In this document: piece after piece, positions 51,711 through 61,773 of the stretch
How positions within the stretch are numbered: the first letter of the stretch is position 1
Layout of the letters: the number at the start of each line of letters is the position of its first letter
The notes under the pieces: generated by a model
Database searches by the model: none
The model's input: only the letters and a program-made list of their open reading frames with translations
Told to the model about the DNA's origin: nothing
NCBI GenBank assembly: GCA_033808805.1
Contig: JAPXMY010000004.1
Coordinates: 68,282 to 132,281, forward strand
Reading direction: 5' to 3'
Length of the DNA: 64,000 nt
Source of the DNA: UBA1783 sp033808805
Lineage (GTDB): Bacteria; Bacillota_I; Bacilli_A; Erysipelotrichales; Erysipelotrichaceae
Translations under genes and position numbers: made by a program

Positions 51711-54700
51711 ATGAGCAAAAAGCCATATCGTGAAATCATGCGTGGTAAAGCAGTCCGTAGAGACTATTCTAAAGTAAGTGGAACCCTGGAACTACCTAAT
51801 CTCGTAGAAATTCAAACCGAATCTTACAGATGGTTTGAAGAAGAAGGCATCCGTGAAGTATTTGAGGAAATTTATCCAATTCAAAATGCTAATGGCAATA
51901 TCAATCTTGAATTTTTAAGTTATAAGTTTGGCGAGCCAAAAAATGATATTAATAAATGTAAAGCGGGAGAGTTGACATATTCAGCTCCTTTAATTGCGTC
52001 TATGAGACTTACAATCATCGATGAACAAGGTGAGGTAATTCAAAGAGATGTTGAAGAAGTATTCTTAGGAGACTTTCCAAAACTGACTCCAACCGGAACA
52101 TTTATTATCAATGGGGCAGAAAGAGTTATCGTTTCTCAAATCGTAAGAAGCCCAGGTGCTTATTTTGCGACAGCTATTGAAGATAGAACAAACAAGGACC
52201 TTTATACCGGTGAATTGATTCCATCAAGAGGAACCTGGTTGGAATTTATGACGGATTCTAAGAAAGTTAATCTTGGCCGTATTGTCAATATGAGCGTTGA
52301 TAGAAAACGTAAGATTTTATCAACAGCTTTATTCAAGGCAATTGGCTTATCTTTGAATTTGGAAAAGGGTGATGATGCCTATGATTCTAATGAAATCAAA
52401 AAATTCTTGGCCGCAATTGATTTGCCGGTTTTTGAAGAAATTGAATCTGATATTGAGCAACAGGAATTTTTGAATATTTATCTGCTGTTATATGCCGGTG
52501 TTTTTGGTAATTATGAAGAAATAAGAAATACATTGATGGCTGACAGTAGAATCAAGACAACCGATGAATCATTGAAGGCAATCTATGAAAATCAGAGATC
52601 AGATGATATCCATACTGTTGAAGGTGCAAAATCTTTAATGAATGCCAAGTTTTTTGATTCTAGAAGGTATGATTTAAATAAAGCTGGACGTTATAAAACT
52701 AATTTGAAACTGGGTGCTTATGCTCGTTGTAAAAATAAATATCTGGCTGAAGATTTAAAAGATGAAAACGGCAAAGTTGTCGTTAAAAAGGATGTATTGA
52801 TTGATACCAAGGAATTATTGGCGACTATTGAGAACACCTTGAACAAAGGTCTAAATATGGTTGCCTATCCTCAAAGATATGAGTTCTCTCATCCGGATGC
52901 AGTTATCGTACCTGTAAGCTATGGGAAAGCATTAGCGGGCAGAATTGCCGCTAAAAACATTGATATGGGTAACAGAGTAATTGAAGTTGGAACGGTATTA
53001 ATAGCTGAAGATATTACAGAGTTAGTTAAAAGTGATATCGAAATGATTTCTGTCTATGGTGGAATCATTGCTCAGGAAGTCAGATTAAACAGTAAAAATG
53101 TTGCGGCAGTATTGAACTATGGCGGAAGGTTATATTGTTATGGCCGTCTAGTGGAAAATGGCAAGGATGTTTTCCATAATGATGAGCTGGTTGTTGACAG
53201 ATATATTCCAGATACCGAACAACCAATCCTAGATAATGAAGCAAGGACTTTTGTTTATGACAGTGTAAATAATGGGGCAGAATATTCACTATATCTAGTT
53301 GGATCTGCTAACCAGGTTATCTACGTAAAAAGAACTGCTGAATCTGATGAAGTTATTAAGGTTGTAGGTAATGATCCATTGACCAGAAAGAAAACAATCA
53401 TCATTTCTGATATGTATGCTCAGTATTCATACCTGTTAAATAGAACTGAAGATATTGGCAGTGATGATGACATTGACCATTTAGGTAATAGAAGAATAAG
53501 AACTGTTGGTGAACTTATCCAGAACCAGTACCGTATTGGTTTTTCAAGAATGGAGAAAAACATCAAAGAAAGAATGTCTATTTCTGATATCAGCACAATT
53601 ACCGCTAAAAACCTGACGAATATTAGAAGTTTACAGGCGGCAGTTAAAGAATTCTTCTCATCTTCTCAATTATCACAGTTTATGGACCAGGAAAATCCAT
53701 TGGCTGAACTGACAAACAAGCGTCGTATTTCAGCTTTAGGACCTGGTGGACTGACTAGAGAAAGAGCAGGTTTTGAGGTTCGTGACGTTCACAATACACA
53801 TTATGGAAGAATCTGTCCTATTGAAACACCAGAAGGACCAAACATTGGTCTGATAAACTATCTGACTTCATATGCGAAAGTTAATGAATATGGCTTTATT
53901 GAAACACCATATCGTAAGGTAGATAGAAAAAGCTTCAAGGTCTTGGATGACCAGGTAGTTTATCTGTCTGCTGATAAAGAAATGGATTACGTTATCGCTC
54001 AGGCTAACGAGGTTAAAGAGGGATATTTAACTGAAGGACCATGTGTCTGTCGTTATCAGAGTGAAACAGTCATGATGGATAGAAGTGAAGTTGAATTGGT
54101 TGACGTTTCACCTAAACAGATTATCTCAGTAGCAGCTGCCTGTATTCCATTTTTGGAAAACGATGACTGTACCCGTGCTCTGATGGGCGCAAATATGCAA
54201 AGACAGGCAGTTCCTTTAATCAAGCCTCATTCTCCAGCTGTTGGAACAGGTATGGAGCATAAGATTGCTCATGATGCCGGCAGTGCGGTAATTGCGGAAA
54301 GAAGTGGTGTGGTTAGTTATGTTGACGCTACCAAGATTGTTGTTCAAACTGATCAGGGAGCCGATACATATGACTTGATTAAATTCCGCAGATCAAATAC
54401 TGGAACATGTATTAATCAGACTCCAATTGTTAAATTGGGAGAAATTGTCCAGGCTGATGATATTATCGCTGATGGACCAAGTATGGAAAAGGGCGAATTG
54501 GCATTAGGTCAAAACGTAAAAATCGCTTTCATGACCTGGAATGGTTACAACTATGAAGATGCGATTATCATGTCGGAAAGTCTCGTTAAAAATGATATTT
54601 TCACTTCAATTCATATTGAAGAGCATACAATCGAATGCCGTAAAACTAAATTAGGTGATGAAGAAATTACCAGAGACATCCCTAATGTCAGTGAACAGAG

Positions 54701-55853
54701 CATTAGAAATCTGGACTCTAGAGGTATCATCAGAGTTGGAGCAGAAGTTAAAGAAGGCGACATCCTGGTTGGCAAGGTTACACCAAAAGGCCAATCAGAA
54801 GGTACTCCTGAAGAAAAGCTTTTAGCAGCCATCTTTGGAGAAAAATCTAAAGAAGTCAGAGACAACTCATTAAAGGTTCCTCATGGAGGAGCAGGCATTG
54901 TTCAGTCAATCAGAAGATTTACCAAGGACAATCATGAGCTTCCTTCAGGCGTAGAGGAAATCGTTAAAGTATATATTGTTCAGAAACGTAAGATTTCTGA
55001 AGGTGACAAAATGGCTGGTCGTCATGGTAACAAGGGTGTAATCTCAAAGATTCTTCCAGAAGAGGATATGCCATTTATGGCTGATGGAACACAGATTGAT
55101 GTCATGTTAAACCCATTTGGTGTTCCTTCACGTATGAATATTGGCCAGGTATTGGAAGTGCATTTAGGATTGGCAGCTGAAAAATTAGGTTGTAAATTCG
55201 CTACTCCAGTATTTGATGGAATAAACAATGAAGAACTGATGGATATCTTAAAAGAGACAGGTGCTTCTAAGGATGGCAAGGTTCAACTGTTTGACGGTAG
55301 AACCGGAGAGCCGTTTGATGAAAGAATTGCTGTTGGTGTAATGTACATGATTAAGTTAGCTCACATGGTTGACGATAAATTACATGCCAGAGCAACAGGA
55401 CCTTATTCATTAGTTACTCAACAGCCATTAGGTGGTAAAGCTCAAAATGGCGGTCAAAGATTTGGTGAAATGGAAGTCTGGGCTTTAGAAGCTTATGGTG
55501 CTGCCAGCATCTTATCTGAAATGTTGACTATCAAATCAGATGATGTTATGGGTAGAACAAGAACTTACGAAGCAATTATCAAAGGAAAACCTATCCCTGA
55601 AAGCAGTGTAGGTGAGTCATTTAGAGTATTGGTTCATGAGTTAAAAGCCTTATCACTGGATGTTCAGGTATTGGATAAAAATGGTAATATTATGGACATT
55701 TCACAAAATGAAGAGGACTCAAAACCAGCAGAAACAGAAACAGAACAGGTCTTCGATAGAGCTGAAGGCTATGGGATTGTAGATGTTGATGGTGAAGAGA
55801 GCATTCCTGCAGAAGCAGTAATTACTGCTGATGATATGGGTTATGATTTTTAA
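51711..55853 (+). CDS. rpoB: DNA-directed RNA polymerase subunit beta
   Basis: This 1380-residue subunit is about 190 residues longer than Bacillus RpoB (about 1193). Most of the excess lies at roughly residues 378-555, between LIDTKELLATIENTLNKG and DIDHLGNRRIRTVGEL. The rifampicin cluster reads SQLSQFMDQENPLAELTNKRRISALGPGGL: the residue equivalent to E. coli His526 is Asn (Asn669, codon 53715-53717). Catalytic regions such as GRHGNKG are intact. RBS AAGGAAGG. Confidence 0.97.
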   Translation: MSKKPYREIMRGKAVRRDYSKVSGTLELPNLVEIQTESYRWFEEEGIREVFEEIYPIQNANGNINLEFLSYKFGEPKNDINKCKAGELTYSAPLIASMRLTIIDEQGEVIQRDVEEVFLGDFPKLTPTGTFIINGAERVIVSQIVRSPGAYFATAIEDRTNKDLYTGELIPSRGTWLEFMTDSKKVNLGRIVNMSVDRKRKILSTALFKAIGLSLNLEKGDDAYDSNEIKKFLAAIDLPVFEEIESDIEQQEFLNIYLLLYAGVFGNYEEIRNTLMADSRIKTTDESLKAIYENQRSDDIHTVEGAKSLMNAKFFDSRRYDLNKAGRYKTNLKLGAYARCKNKYLAEDLKDENGKVVVKKDVLIDTKELLATIENTLNKGLNMVAYPQRYEFSHPDAVIVPVSYGKALAGRIAAKNIDMGNRVIEVGTVLIAEDITELVKSDIEMISVYGGIIAQEVRLNSKNVAAVLNYGGRLYCYGRLVENGKDVFHNDELVVDRYIPDTEQPILDNEARTFVYDSVNNGAEYSLYLVGSANQVIYVKRTAESDEVIKVVGNDPLTRKKTIIISDMYAQYSYLLNRTEDIGSDDDIDHLGNRRIRTVGELIQNQYRIGFSRMEKNIKERMSISDISTITAKNLTNIRSLQAAVKEFFSSSQLSQFMDQENPLAELTNKRRISALGPGGLTRERAGFEVRDVHNTHYGRICPIETPEGPNIGLINYLTSYAKVNEYGFIETPYRKVDRKSFKVLDDQVVYLSADKEMDYVIAQANEVKEGYLTEGPCVCRYQSETVMMDRSEVELVDVSPKQIISVAAACIPFLENDDCTRALMGANMQRQAVPLIKPHSPAVGTGMEHKIAHDAGSAVIAERSGVVSYVDATKIVVQTDQGADTYDLIKFRRSNTGTCINQTPIVKLGEIVQADDIIADGPSMEKGELALGQNVKIAFMTWNGYNYEDAIIMSESLVKNDIFTSIHIEEHTIECRKTKLGDEEITRDIPNVSEQSIRNLDSRGIIRVGAEVKEGDILVGKVTPKGQSEGTPEEKLLAAIFGEKSKEVRDNSLKVPHGGAGIVQSIRRFTKDNHELPSGVEEIVKVYIVQKRKISEGDKMAGRHGNKGVISKILPEEDMPFMADGTQIDVMLNPFGVPSRMNIGQVLEVHLGLAAEKLGCKFATPVFDGINNEELMDILKETGASKDGKVQLFDGRTGEPFDERIAVGVMYMIKLAHMVDDKLHARATGPYSLVTQQPLGGKAQNGGQRFGEMEVWALEAYGAASILSEMLTIKSDDVMGRTRTYEAIIKGKPIPESSVGESFRVLVHELKALSLDVQVLDKNGNIMDISQNEEDSKPAETETEQVFDRAEGYGIVDVDGEESIPAEAVITADDMGYDF

Positions 55854-55867
55854 GGAGGTACTAATAA

Positions 55868-58800
55868 ATGAATATCAATGATGTAGCAAAAGTTAAAATT
55901 GGTTTAGCATCTCCAGAACGTGTTTTAGAATGGTCTTATGGTGAAGTTAAAAAGCCTGAAACCATCAACTACCGTTCTCAAAAACCAGAAAAAGATGGTT
56001 TATTCTGTGAAAGAATCTTCGGCCCAGCAAAAGACTGGGAATGTAGTTGTGGAAAATATAAGAAAGTCAGATATAAAGGTGTAGTTTGTGACAAGTGTGG
56101 AGTTGAAATTACCAGAAGCTCAGTAAGAAGAGAGAGAATGGGACACATCAACTTAGCTGTACCTATTGCTCATATCTGGTATGTCAAAGGAACTCCAAGT
56201 CGTATCGCATTACTGCTTGATGTTTTGCCTAAGCAGCTGGAAGAAGTTATATACTTCGTCAAATGGATTGTTACCGATCCAAAAGATGTCCAGGAATTAA
56301 CTTATAAGCAGATTATTACTACCGCGGATTATCGTAGGTATCGTGAGTTGTATGGCGCAAACTCTTTTGAAGCAAAAATTGGTGCTGAGGCTATCAAGCT
56401 GCTTTTAGAACAGGTTGATTTAGATAGAGAATACAATATTCTAGTTGAACAATTAGAAGATGCAACTGGTGAAAAGCGTAAAAGATTGATCAGACGTTTA
56501 GAAACAGTCAGTGCTTTCAGAGATTCAAATCAACGTCCTGAATGGATGATTTTAACAGCACTTCCAGTTATTCCACCTGATTTAAGACCGATGTTACAGT
56601 TGGATGGAGGAAGATTTGCGACCAGTGATTTAAATGATCTTTATAGAAGAGTTATAACCAGAAATAATCGTCTGCAAAAATTGTTGGATTTAGGTACTCC
56701 GGCAATCATTGTTCAAAACGAAAAACGTATGGTCCAGGAAGCAGTAGATGCTTTAATTGACAACGGCAGAAGAAGCAAACCGGTAACTGGTGCTGGCAAC
56801 CGTGCCTTGAAGAGTTTATCGCATGCCCTGAAAGGGAAACAGGGACGCTTCCGTCAGAATCTTTTAGGTAAGCGTGTTGATTTCTCAGGTCGTTCGGTTA
56901 TTGCGGTTGGACCAGATTTAAATATGTATCAGTGTGGCCTGCCAAGAGAAATGGCTTTACAGCTGTTTAAACCATTTGTCATCAATGAGCTGGTCTATCA
57001 GGAAAAAGCCAGCAATGCTAAAGGTGCTGAAAAGATGATTGATAGAGCAGACCCAAGAATCTGGGATATTGTTGAAGAGGTAACAATGGATCATCCGGTA
57101 TTATTAAACCGTGCTCCAACTTTACATAGACTTGGTATCCAGGCATTTATGCCTAAGATTGTTGAAGGTAGAGCTATTCGTCTGCACCCACTGGTCTGTA
57201 CAGCATTTAATGCTGACTTTGATGGTGACCAGATGGCGGTACACGTTCCTTTATCAGAAGAAGCTTGTGCTGAAGCGATGATTTTAATGTTGGCTTCTAA
57301 CAATATCTTAGGTCCAAAGGATGGGCAGCCTATCGTAACTCCTTCACAGGACATGGTTTTAGGTAACTTCTATTTGACAATGGAAGAAACTAAAGAAGAG
57401 TTCTACGAAGAAGCTCAGCGTTTAAGAAAGCTGGGTGAAGAAGACAGTGCTGCACTATGGGAAGGTTATGGCGATTCAGAAGGAAGAATATATAAGGATG
57501 TCGAAGAAGTATTATTAGCCTATGATACAAAACAGACACATCTACACACCAGAATTGCCTTAAAAGCCAGTTCTTTAAATAAAACTATCTTTACTGAAGA
57601 GCAAAACAACAAGTATTTGATTACTTCAGTAGGGAAAATTATCTTTAACCAGATGTTCCCTAATGATTTTCCTTATGTAAATGAGGTTAAAGGTAACTGG
57701 AATACTCATGTTTCAGATGCATACTTTGTACCATTTGGCACAAACATTCCTGAATATATCGCTTCACAGCCAAAGCAGGAACCGCTTAAGAAGAAAGATT
57801 TGAGTAAAGTAATAGCTGAGGTATATAAAAAGTATTCTCATGAAGGAGATACCTATGTCTACCTTGATAAAATCAAGGACAATGGTTTCAAGTATTCAAC
57901 TATTGCTGGTATGACAATTTCGTTATCTGATATTAAAGTGGCTTCTAATAAAGAAGAAAAAGTTGCTGAAGGTAAAGAAAAGGCTGAAAAGTTAATGAGA
58001 CTTCACAAAAGAGGTTTACTGACCGAACAGGAATGGGAAAAACAACTGATTGATTTATGGGGTGGAATTAAAGATGACATCGGTGACAGACTGATGTCTG
58101 AACTTCCAACTAAAAACCCGATCAATATGATGGCGGTTTCTGGCGCACGTGGTAATAAATCACATTTTACCCAGTTAGCTGGTATTCGTGGACTTATGGG
58201 CAAGCCGACACAGGCTAAAAGTGCCAAGGGATTCCAATCATCAATTATTGAAGTTCCAATTTATTCAAACTTCCGTGAAGGACTAAATATCAGTGAGTTC
58301 TTTATATCATCGCATGGTATCAGAAAGGGTCTGACAGACACAGCTTTAAAGACAGCTTCTTCAGGTTATTTGACAAGAAGGTTAGTTGACGTAGCTCAGG
58401 ATGTTGTTATTGTTGAAGATGATTGTGGAACGGATAATGGTTATCGTATTTCAGAAATCAAAGACCAGAAAACTGATACAGTTATTGAAAGTCTATATGA
58501 TAGATTGGTAGGAAGATTTGCGAAAGAGGATGTAGTAAATCCAAATACTGGTGAATTAATCGTTGCTGAAGATGAATTCATTAATGAAAAAATTGCTGAT
58601 GAGATTGTTTCAGCGGGAATTAAGGAAGTTGTGATTAGAAATGCTTTCTCTTGTCAGTCAGAATATGGTGTCTGTAGAAAATGCTATGGACGTAATATGG
58701 CAACCGGGAAATTAGTTGAAAATGGTGAAGCTGTAGGTATTATGGCGGCTCAATCAATTGGTGAACCTGGTACACAGCTGACAATGCGTAACTTCCATAC

Positions 58801-59668
58801 CGGTGGTGTTGCTGGTGGTACAGATATCACTCAGGGTTTACCACGTGTTGAAGAATTGTTTGAAGCAAGAAGTCCAAAACATCCGGCAGTAATTGCCAAG
58901 GTTTCTGGAACAATCAGTGATATTACATCAGCTGATGAAAACGGTATTGTCAGAGTAGTTATTACTAATGAGCAAGAAGAAAACATTGAACACAAGGTTA
59001 CCAGCACTCAGATTATTCGCAGCTGGTGGCAAATTGGTTCATATGTCAATGCTGGCGAGAAACTGACTGAAGGAACAGTTAATCCAAAAGAGCTTCTGGC
59101 AGTTGCAGGTTTAAAAGCTGTTCAGGATTATATCTTAAAAGAAGTAATGAAGGTTTACCGCTCTCAGGGTATCGATATTTCTGATAAACATATTGAAATT
59201 GTGATCTGTCAGATGCTAAGAAGAGTTATTGTTGAAGATGGTGGCGATACGGATTTGATCAAAGATGCTACTATTTCCAAAACCAGAATTACTGAAATTA
59301 ACGATGAAGTTTTAGAAAATGATGGCAATCCAGCAAAATTTAAACCAATGTTATTGGGTATTTCAAAATCTTCAGTTGAAACTGATTCTTGGCTGAGCGC
59401 TGCTTCATTCCAGGAGACAACCAAAGTATTGACTAACGCTGCCGTAAAAGGTAAAGTTGATGACTTGGTGGGCTTAAAGGAAAATGTTATTATCGGTAAG
59501 AAGATTCCGGCTGGAACAGGCTCTGTTTCAGAAAGAGAAACAACAAGATTGGTCAATGAAATGGCTGAAGAAATGAGACAGGCCAAAAATGACCGTTTAG
59601 CAATCGTTGCTGAAAAAGAAGCGGAAAAGAGTGCCAGAGAAGGAAGAAGACTGGAAAGAGAAGAATAA
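55868..59668 (+). CDS. rpoC: DNA-directed RNA polymerase subunit beta'
   Basis: This 1266-residue subunit has N-terminal zinc ligands (CSCGKYK, CDKCGVE), the catalytic NADFDGDQMAVHVPLS and the second zinc site CQSEYGVCRKCYGRNM. It is somewhat longer than Bacillus RpoC (about 1199). RBS AAGGAGG, 14 bases after rpoB. Confidence 0.98.
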   Translation: MNINDVAKVKIGLASPERVLEWSYGEVKKPETINYRSQKPEKDGLFCERIFGPAKDWECSCGKYKKVRYKGVVCDKCGVEITRSSVRRERMGHINLAVPIAHIWYVKGTPSRIALLLDVLPKQLEEVIYFVKWIVTDPKDVQELTYKQIITTADYRRYRELYGANSFEAKIGAEAIKLLLEQVDLDREYNILVEQLEDATGEKRKRLIRRLETVSAFRDSNQRPEWMILTALPVIPPDLRPMLQLDGGRFATSDLNDLYRRVITRNNRLQKLLDLGTPAIIVQNEKRMVQEAVDALIDNGRRSKPVTGAGNRALKSLSHALKGKQGRFRQNLLGKRVDFSGRSVIAVGPDLNMYQCGLPREMALQLFKPFVINELVYQEKASNAKGAEKMIDRADPRIWDIVEEVTMDHPVLLNRAPTLHRLGIQAFMPKIVEGRAIRLHPLVCTAFNADFDGDQMAVHVPLSEEACAEAMILMLASNNILGPKDGQPIVTPSQDMVLGNFYLTMEETKEEFYEEAQRLRKLGEEDSAALWEGYGDSEGRIYKDVEEVLLAYDTKQTHLHTRIALKASSLNKTIFTEEQNNKYLITSVGKIIFNQMFPNDFPYVNEVKGNWNTHVSDAYFVPFGTNIPEYIASQPKQEPLKKKDLSKVIAEVYKKYSHEGDTYVYLDKIKDNGFKYSTIAGMTISLSDIKVASNKEEKVAEGKEKAEKLMRLHKRGLLTEQEWEKQLIDLWGGIKDDIGDRLMSELPTKNPINMMAVSGARGNKSHFTQLAGIRGLMGKPTQAKSAKGFQSSIIEVPIYSNFREGLNISEFFISSHGIRKGLTDTALKTASSGYLTRRLVDVAQDVVIVEDDCGTDNGYRISEIKDQKTDTVIESLYDRLVGRFAKEDVVNPNTGELIVAEDEFINEKIADEIVSAGIKEVVIRNAFSCQSEYGVCRKCYGRNMATGKLVENGEAVGIMAAQSIGEPGTQLTMRNFHTGGVAGGTDITQGLPRVEELFEARSPKHPAVIAKVSGTISDITSADENGIVRVVITNEQEENIEHKVTSTQIIRSWWQIGSYVNAGEKLTEGTVNPKELLAVAGLKAVQDYILKEVMKVYRSQGIDISDKHIEIVICQMLRRVIVEDGGDTDLIKDATISKTRITEINDEVLENDGNPAKFKPMLLGISKSSVETDSWLSAASFQETTKVLTNAAVKGKVDDLVGLKENVIIGKKIPAGTGSVSERETTRLVNEMAEEMRQAKNDRLAIVAEKEAEKSAREGRRLEREE

Positions 59669-59690
59669 CGAAGAGTTATAAAATAAACTA

Positions 59691-59718
59691 AGCAAGGTTC
59701 AACTGAGCCTTGCTTTTG
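59691..59718 (+). terminator. terminator after rpoC
   Basis: Arms AGCAAGG and CCTTGCT, extended by TTC/GAG, followed by TTTTGT. Confidence 0.8.
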
Positions 59719-59765
59719 TCTGATAAAAGTGAATTAAAATCTAAAACAGATATAGGTTGCTCTAT

Positions 59766-59794
59766 TTGGAAATGTCAGCTTATTTTGATATAAT
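59766..59794 (+). promoter_or_regulatory. tarI-tarJ promoter
   Basis: TTGGAA and TATAAT are 17 bases apart. Confidence 0.7.
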
Positions 59795-59824
59795 TTATAA
59801 GGAAAGTTAGGAGACCTATTATAT

Positions 59825-60535
59825 ATGATTTATGCAGAAATACTTGCCGGTGGACAAGGTAAAAGAATGGGCAATACTGAGATGCCTAAACAGTTTTTGA
59901 TGCTCGGTTCTAAACCGATAATTATACACACTATTGAACAGTTCATTATTAATAGAAAAGTGGATAGGATTATTGTCTGTGTACCTAAGGATTGGATCAG
60001 CCATACAAGAGATATCATCGAAAAATATTTGCCTGGAAAAGAAGTGGAGATTGTTGAAGGCGGTTCGACAAGAAATGAAACCATAATGAACGGTTGTCGA
60101 TATATTGAAAAAAAATATGGACTAACTGATGAGGATATTATTGTTACTCATGATGCTGTCAGGCCTTTTGTAACTACCAAGATAATTGATGACAATATAG
60201 CTGGTATTAATGGCTATGACGCTATTGATACTGTTATTGCTGCAACAGATACAATTGTAGAAAGTAAAAACGGAGAATATATCACGGATATACCAGATAG
60301 AAAATATATGTATCAGGGTCAGACGCCACAAACTTTTAGAATAAAAAAATTAGTAGAGGTTTATAATTCTTTAACAGAAGCGGAAAAAGAAATTTTGACA
60401 GATGCCTGTAAGATTTTTTCAATGAAGGATAAAAAGGTCAAGATTGTTCAGGGCAGTCCGACAAACATCAAGATAACCAACCTTTATGACTTAAAACTTG
60501 CTAATTCAATGGTGATGGAAAGAGGTAATAAATAA
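59825..60535 (+). CDS. tarI: ribitol-5-phosphate cytidylyltransferase
   Basis: This 236-residue IspD-fold protein has the nucleotide motif LAGGQGKRMG...MPKQFL and VTHDAVRPFVT. Coupling to a TarJ dehydrogenase identifies it as TarI rather than IspD. It makes CDP-ribitol for teichoic acid. Its stop shares one base with the tarJ start. Confidence 0.9.
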   Translation: MIYAEILAGGQGKRMGNTEMPKQFLMLGSKPIIIHTIEQFIINRKVDRIIVCVPKDWISHTRDIIEKYLPGKEVEIVEGGSTRNETIMNGCRYIEKKYGLTDEDIIVTHDAVRPFVTTKIIDDNIAGINGYDAIDTVIAATDTIVESKNGEYITDIPDRKYMYQGQTPQTFRIKKLVEVYNSLTEAEKEILTDACKIFSMKDKKVKIVQGSPTNIKITNLYDLKLANSMVMERGNK

Positions 60536-61554
60536 TGATCAGTCAGACATACCGCTTATATTCACTCAAACAGATAAGAATGGATCAGATAGATGAACAG
60601 CTGGATGAGGAAAGTATAATTGTCAGGCCAACATATCTGTCGATCTGTGCAGCTGATCAAAGATACTATAACGGAAAAAGAGATCCGAAAGCTATGAAGG
60701 AAAAACTGCCGATGGCTCTTATCCATGAAGCAGCAGGAGAAGTAGTTTTTGATCCACAAAATAAAATAGAAAAAGGAACAAAAGTTGTCATGATACCAAA
60801 CACACCTGTAGAAAAGGATGAGGTAATTAAAGAAAACTACTTGAGAAGTTCGAGATTTAAATCCAGTGGATATGATGGTTTTATGAGAAACATTGTCTTA
60901 ATAGATAGAAAAAGAGTTATCCCATATGATGGCTTTTCGGATAAGATAGCATCTTTTATAGAACTTTTAAGTGTCACGATGAATGCTTTGGAACATTTTG
61001 ACCGCTACAGTCATATAAAAAAGCAGGTGTTAGGTGTCTGGGGTGATGGAAATCTTGGTTTTGTAACCGCGTTGATATTAAACTACACCTTTCCAAAAGC
61101 GAAGATAGTCGTTTTAGGTAAACACCCACAAAAACTTGATTATTTTCAGTTTGCCGATGAAGTTTATGAAATAGATCAGATTCCAGATGATTTTTATGTA
61201 GACCACGCCTTTGAATGTGTAGGCTCCTATGGTTCTGAAGATGCGATTAATCAAATAATTGATTATATTAATCCTGAAGGAAGCATTGCTCTTATGGGAG
61301 TTTCAGAAAGAAATGTGGCAATTAATACAAGAATGATTCTTGAAAAAGGTTTAACTTTAATAGGTAACAGCAGAAGTGGTTATGATGATTTTTATACAGC
61401 AATTGAATTTATAAAAGAAAATAAGGATGTAGAAAAATATTTGAATACTATTATCTCTGATGAAATTGTCGTAAGAGAAATCAAAGATATGCACACCGCT
61501 TTTGAAAGAGATTTGACAAACGATTTTAAAACAATTATGAAGTGGGAAGTTTAA
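60535..61554 (+). CDS. tarJ: ribulose-5-phosphate reductase / ribitol-5-phosphate dehydrogenase
   Basis: This 339-residue MDR-type dehydrogenase has YLSICAADQRYYNGKRDP, HEAAGEV and WGDGNLGFVTALI (Rossmann motif), matching TarJ. It reduces ribulose-5-P to ribitol-5-P, the TarI substrate. Polymerase and export genes for the teichoic acid are not in the window. Confidence 0.9.
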   Translation: MISQTYRLYSLKQIRMDQIDEQLDEESIIVRPTYLSICAADQRYYNGKRDPKAMKEKLPMALIHEAAGEVVFDPQNKIEKGTKVVMIPNTPVEKDEVIKENYLRSSRFKSSGYDGFMRNIVLIDRKRVIPYDGFSDKIASFIELLSVTMNALEHFDRYSHIKKQVLGVWGDGNLGFVTALILNYTFPKAKIVVLGKHPQKLDYFQFADEVYEIDQIPDDFYVDHAFECVGSYGSEDAINQIIDYINPEGSIALMGVSERNVAINTRMILEKGLTLIGNSRSGYDDFYTAIEFIKENKDVEKYLNTIISDEIVVREIKDMHTAFERDLTNDFKTIMKWEV

Positions 61555-61600
61555 GAAACAAGAAAAAATCACAACTTAAAACAATAAATTTATAATAAGT

Positions 61601-61636
61601 AAAAGCATCAGGCAGATTATCTCCTGATGCTTTTAA
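61601..61636 (+). terminator. terminator after tarJ
   Basis: 12-bp arms AAAAGCATCAGG/CCTGATGCTTTT with a ten-base loop. Confidence 0.9.
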
Positions 61637-61646
61637 ATTGGCGTAA

Positions 61647-61673
61647 TAATGAGAAAAAAGATAAATAACACTT
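61647..61673 (+). repeat. 27-bp direct repeat, copy 1
   Basis: Matches 63678-63704 at 26 of 27 positions; the core reads AAAAAAGATAAATAACACTT. It lies in the gap 61555-61773, which otherwise holds only the tarJ terminator. Confidence 0.75.
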
Positions 61674-61773
61674 TATTTACAAATAAAACAATATATTTTA
61701 GAATAGAAATGTGGAATATGTAATTAAATAAAACTAATTTTGTCGATAATAGGAAAATGTTCTATTATATTAG

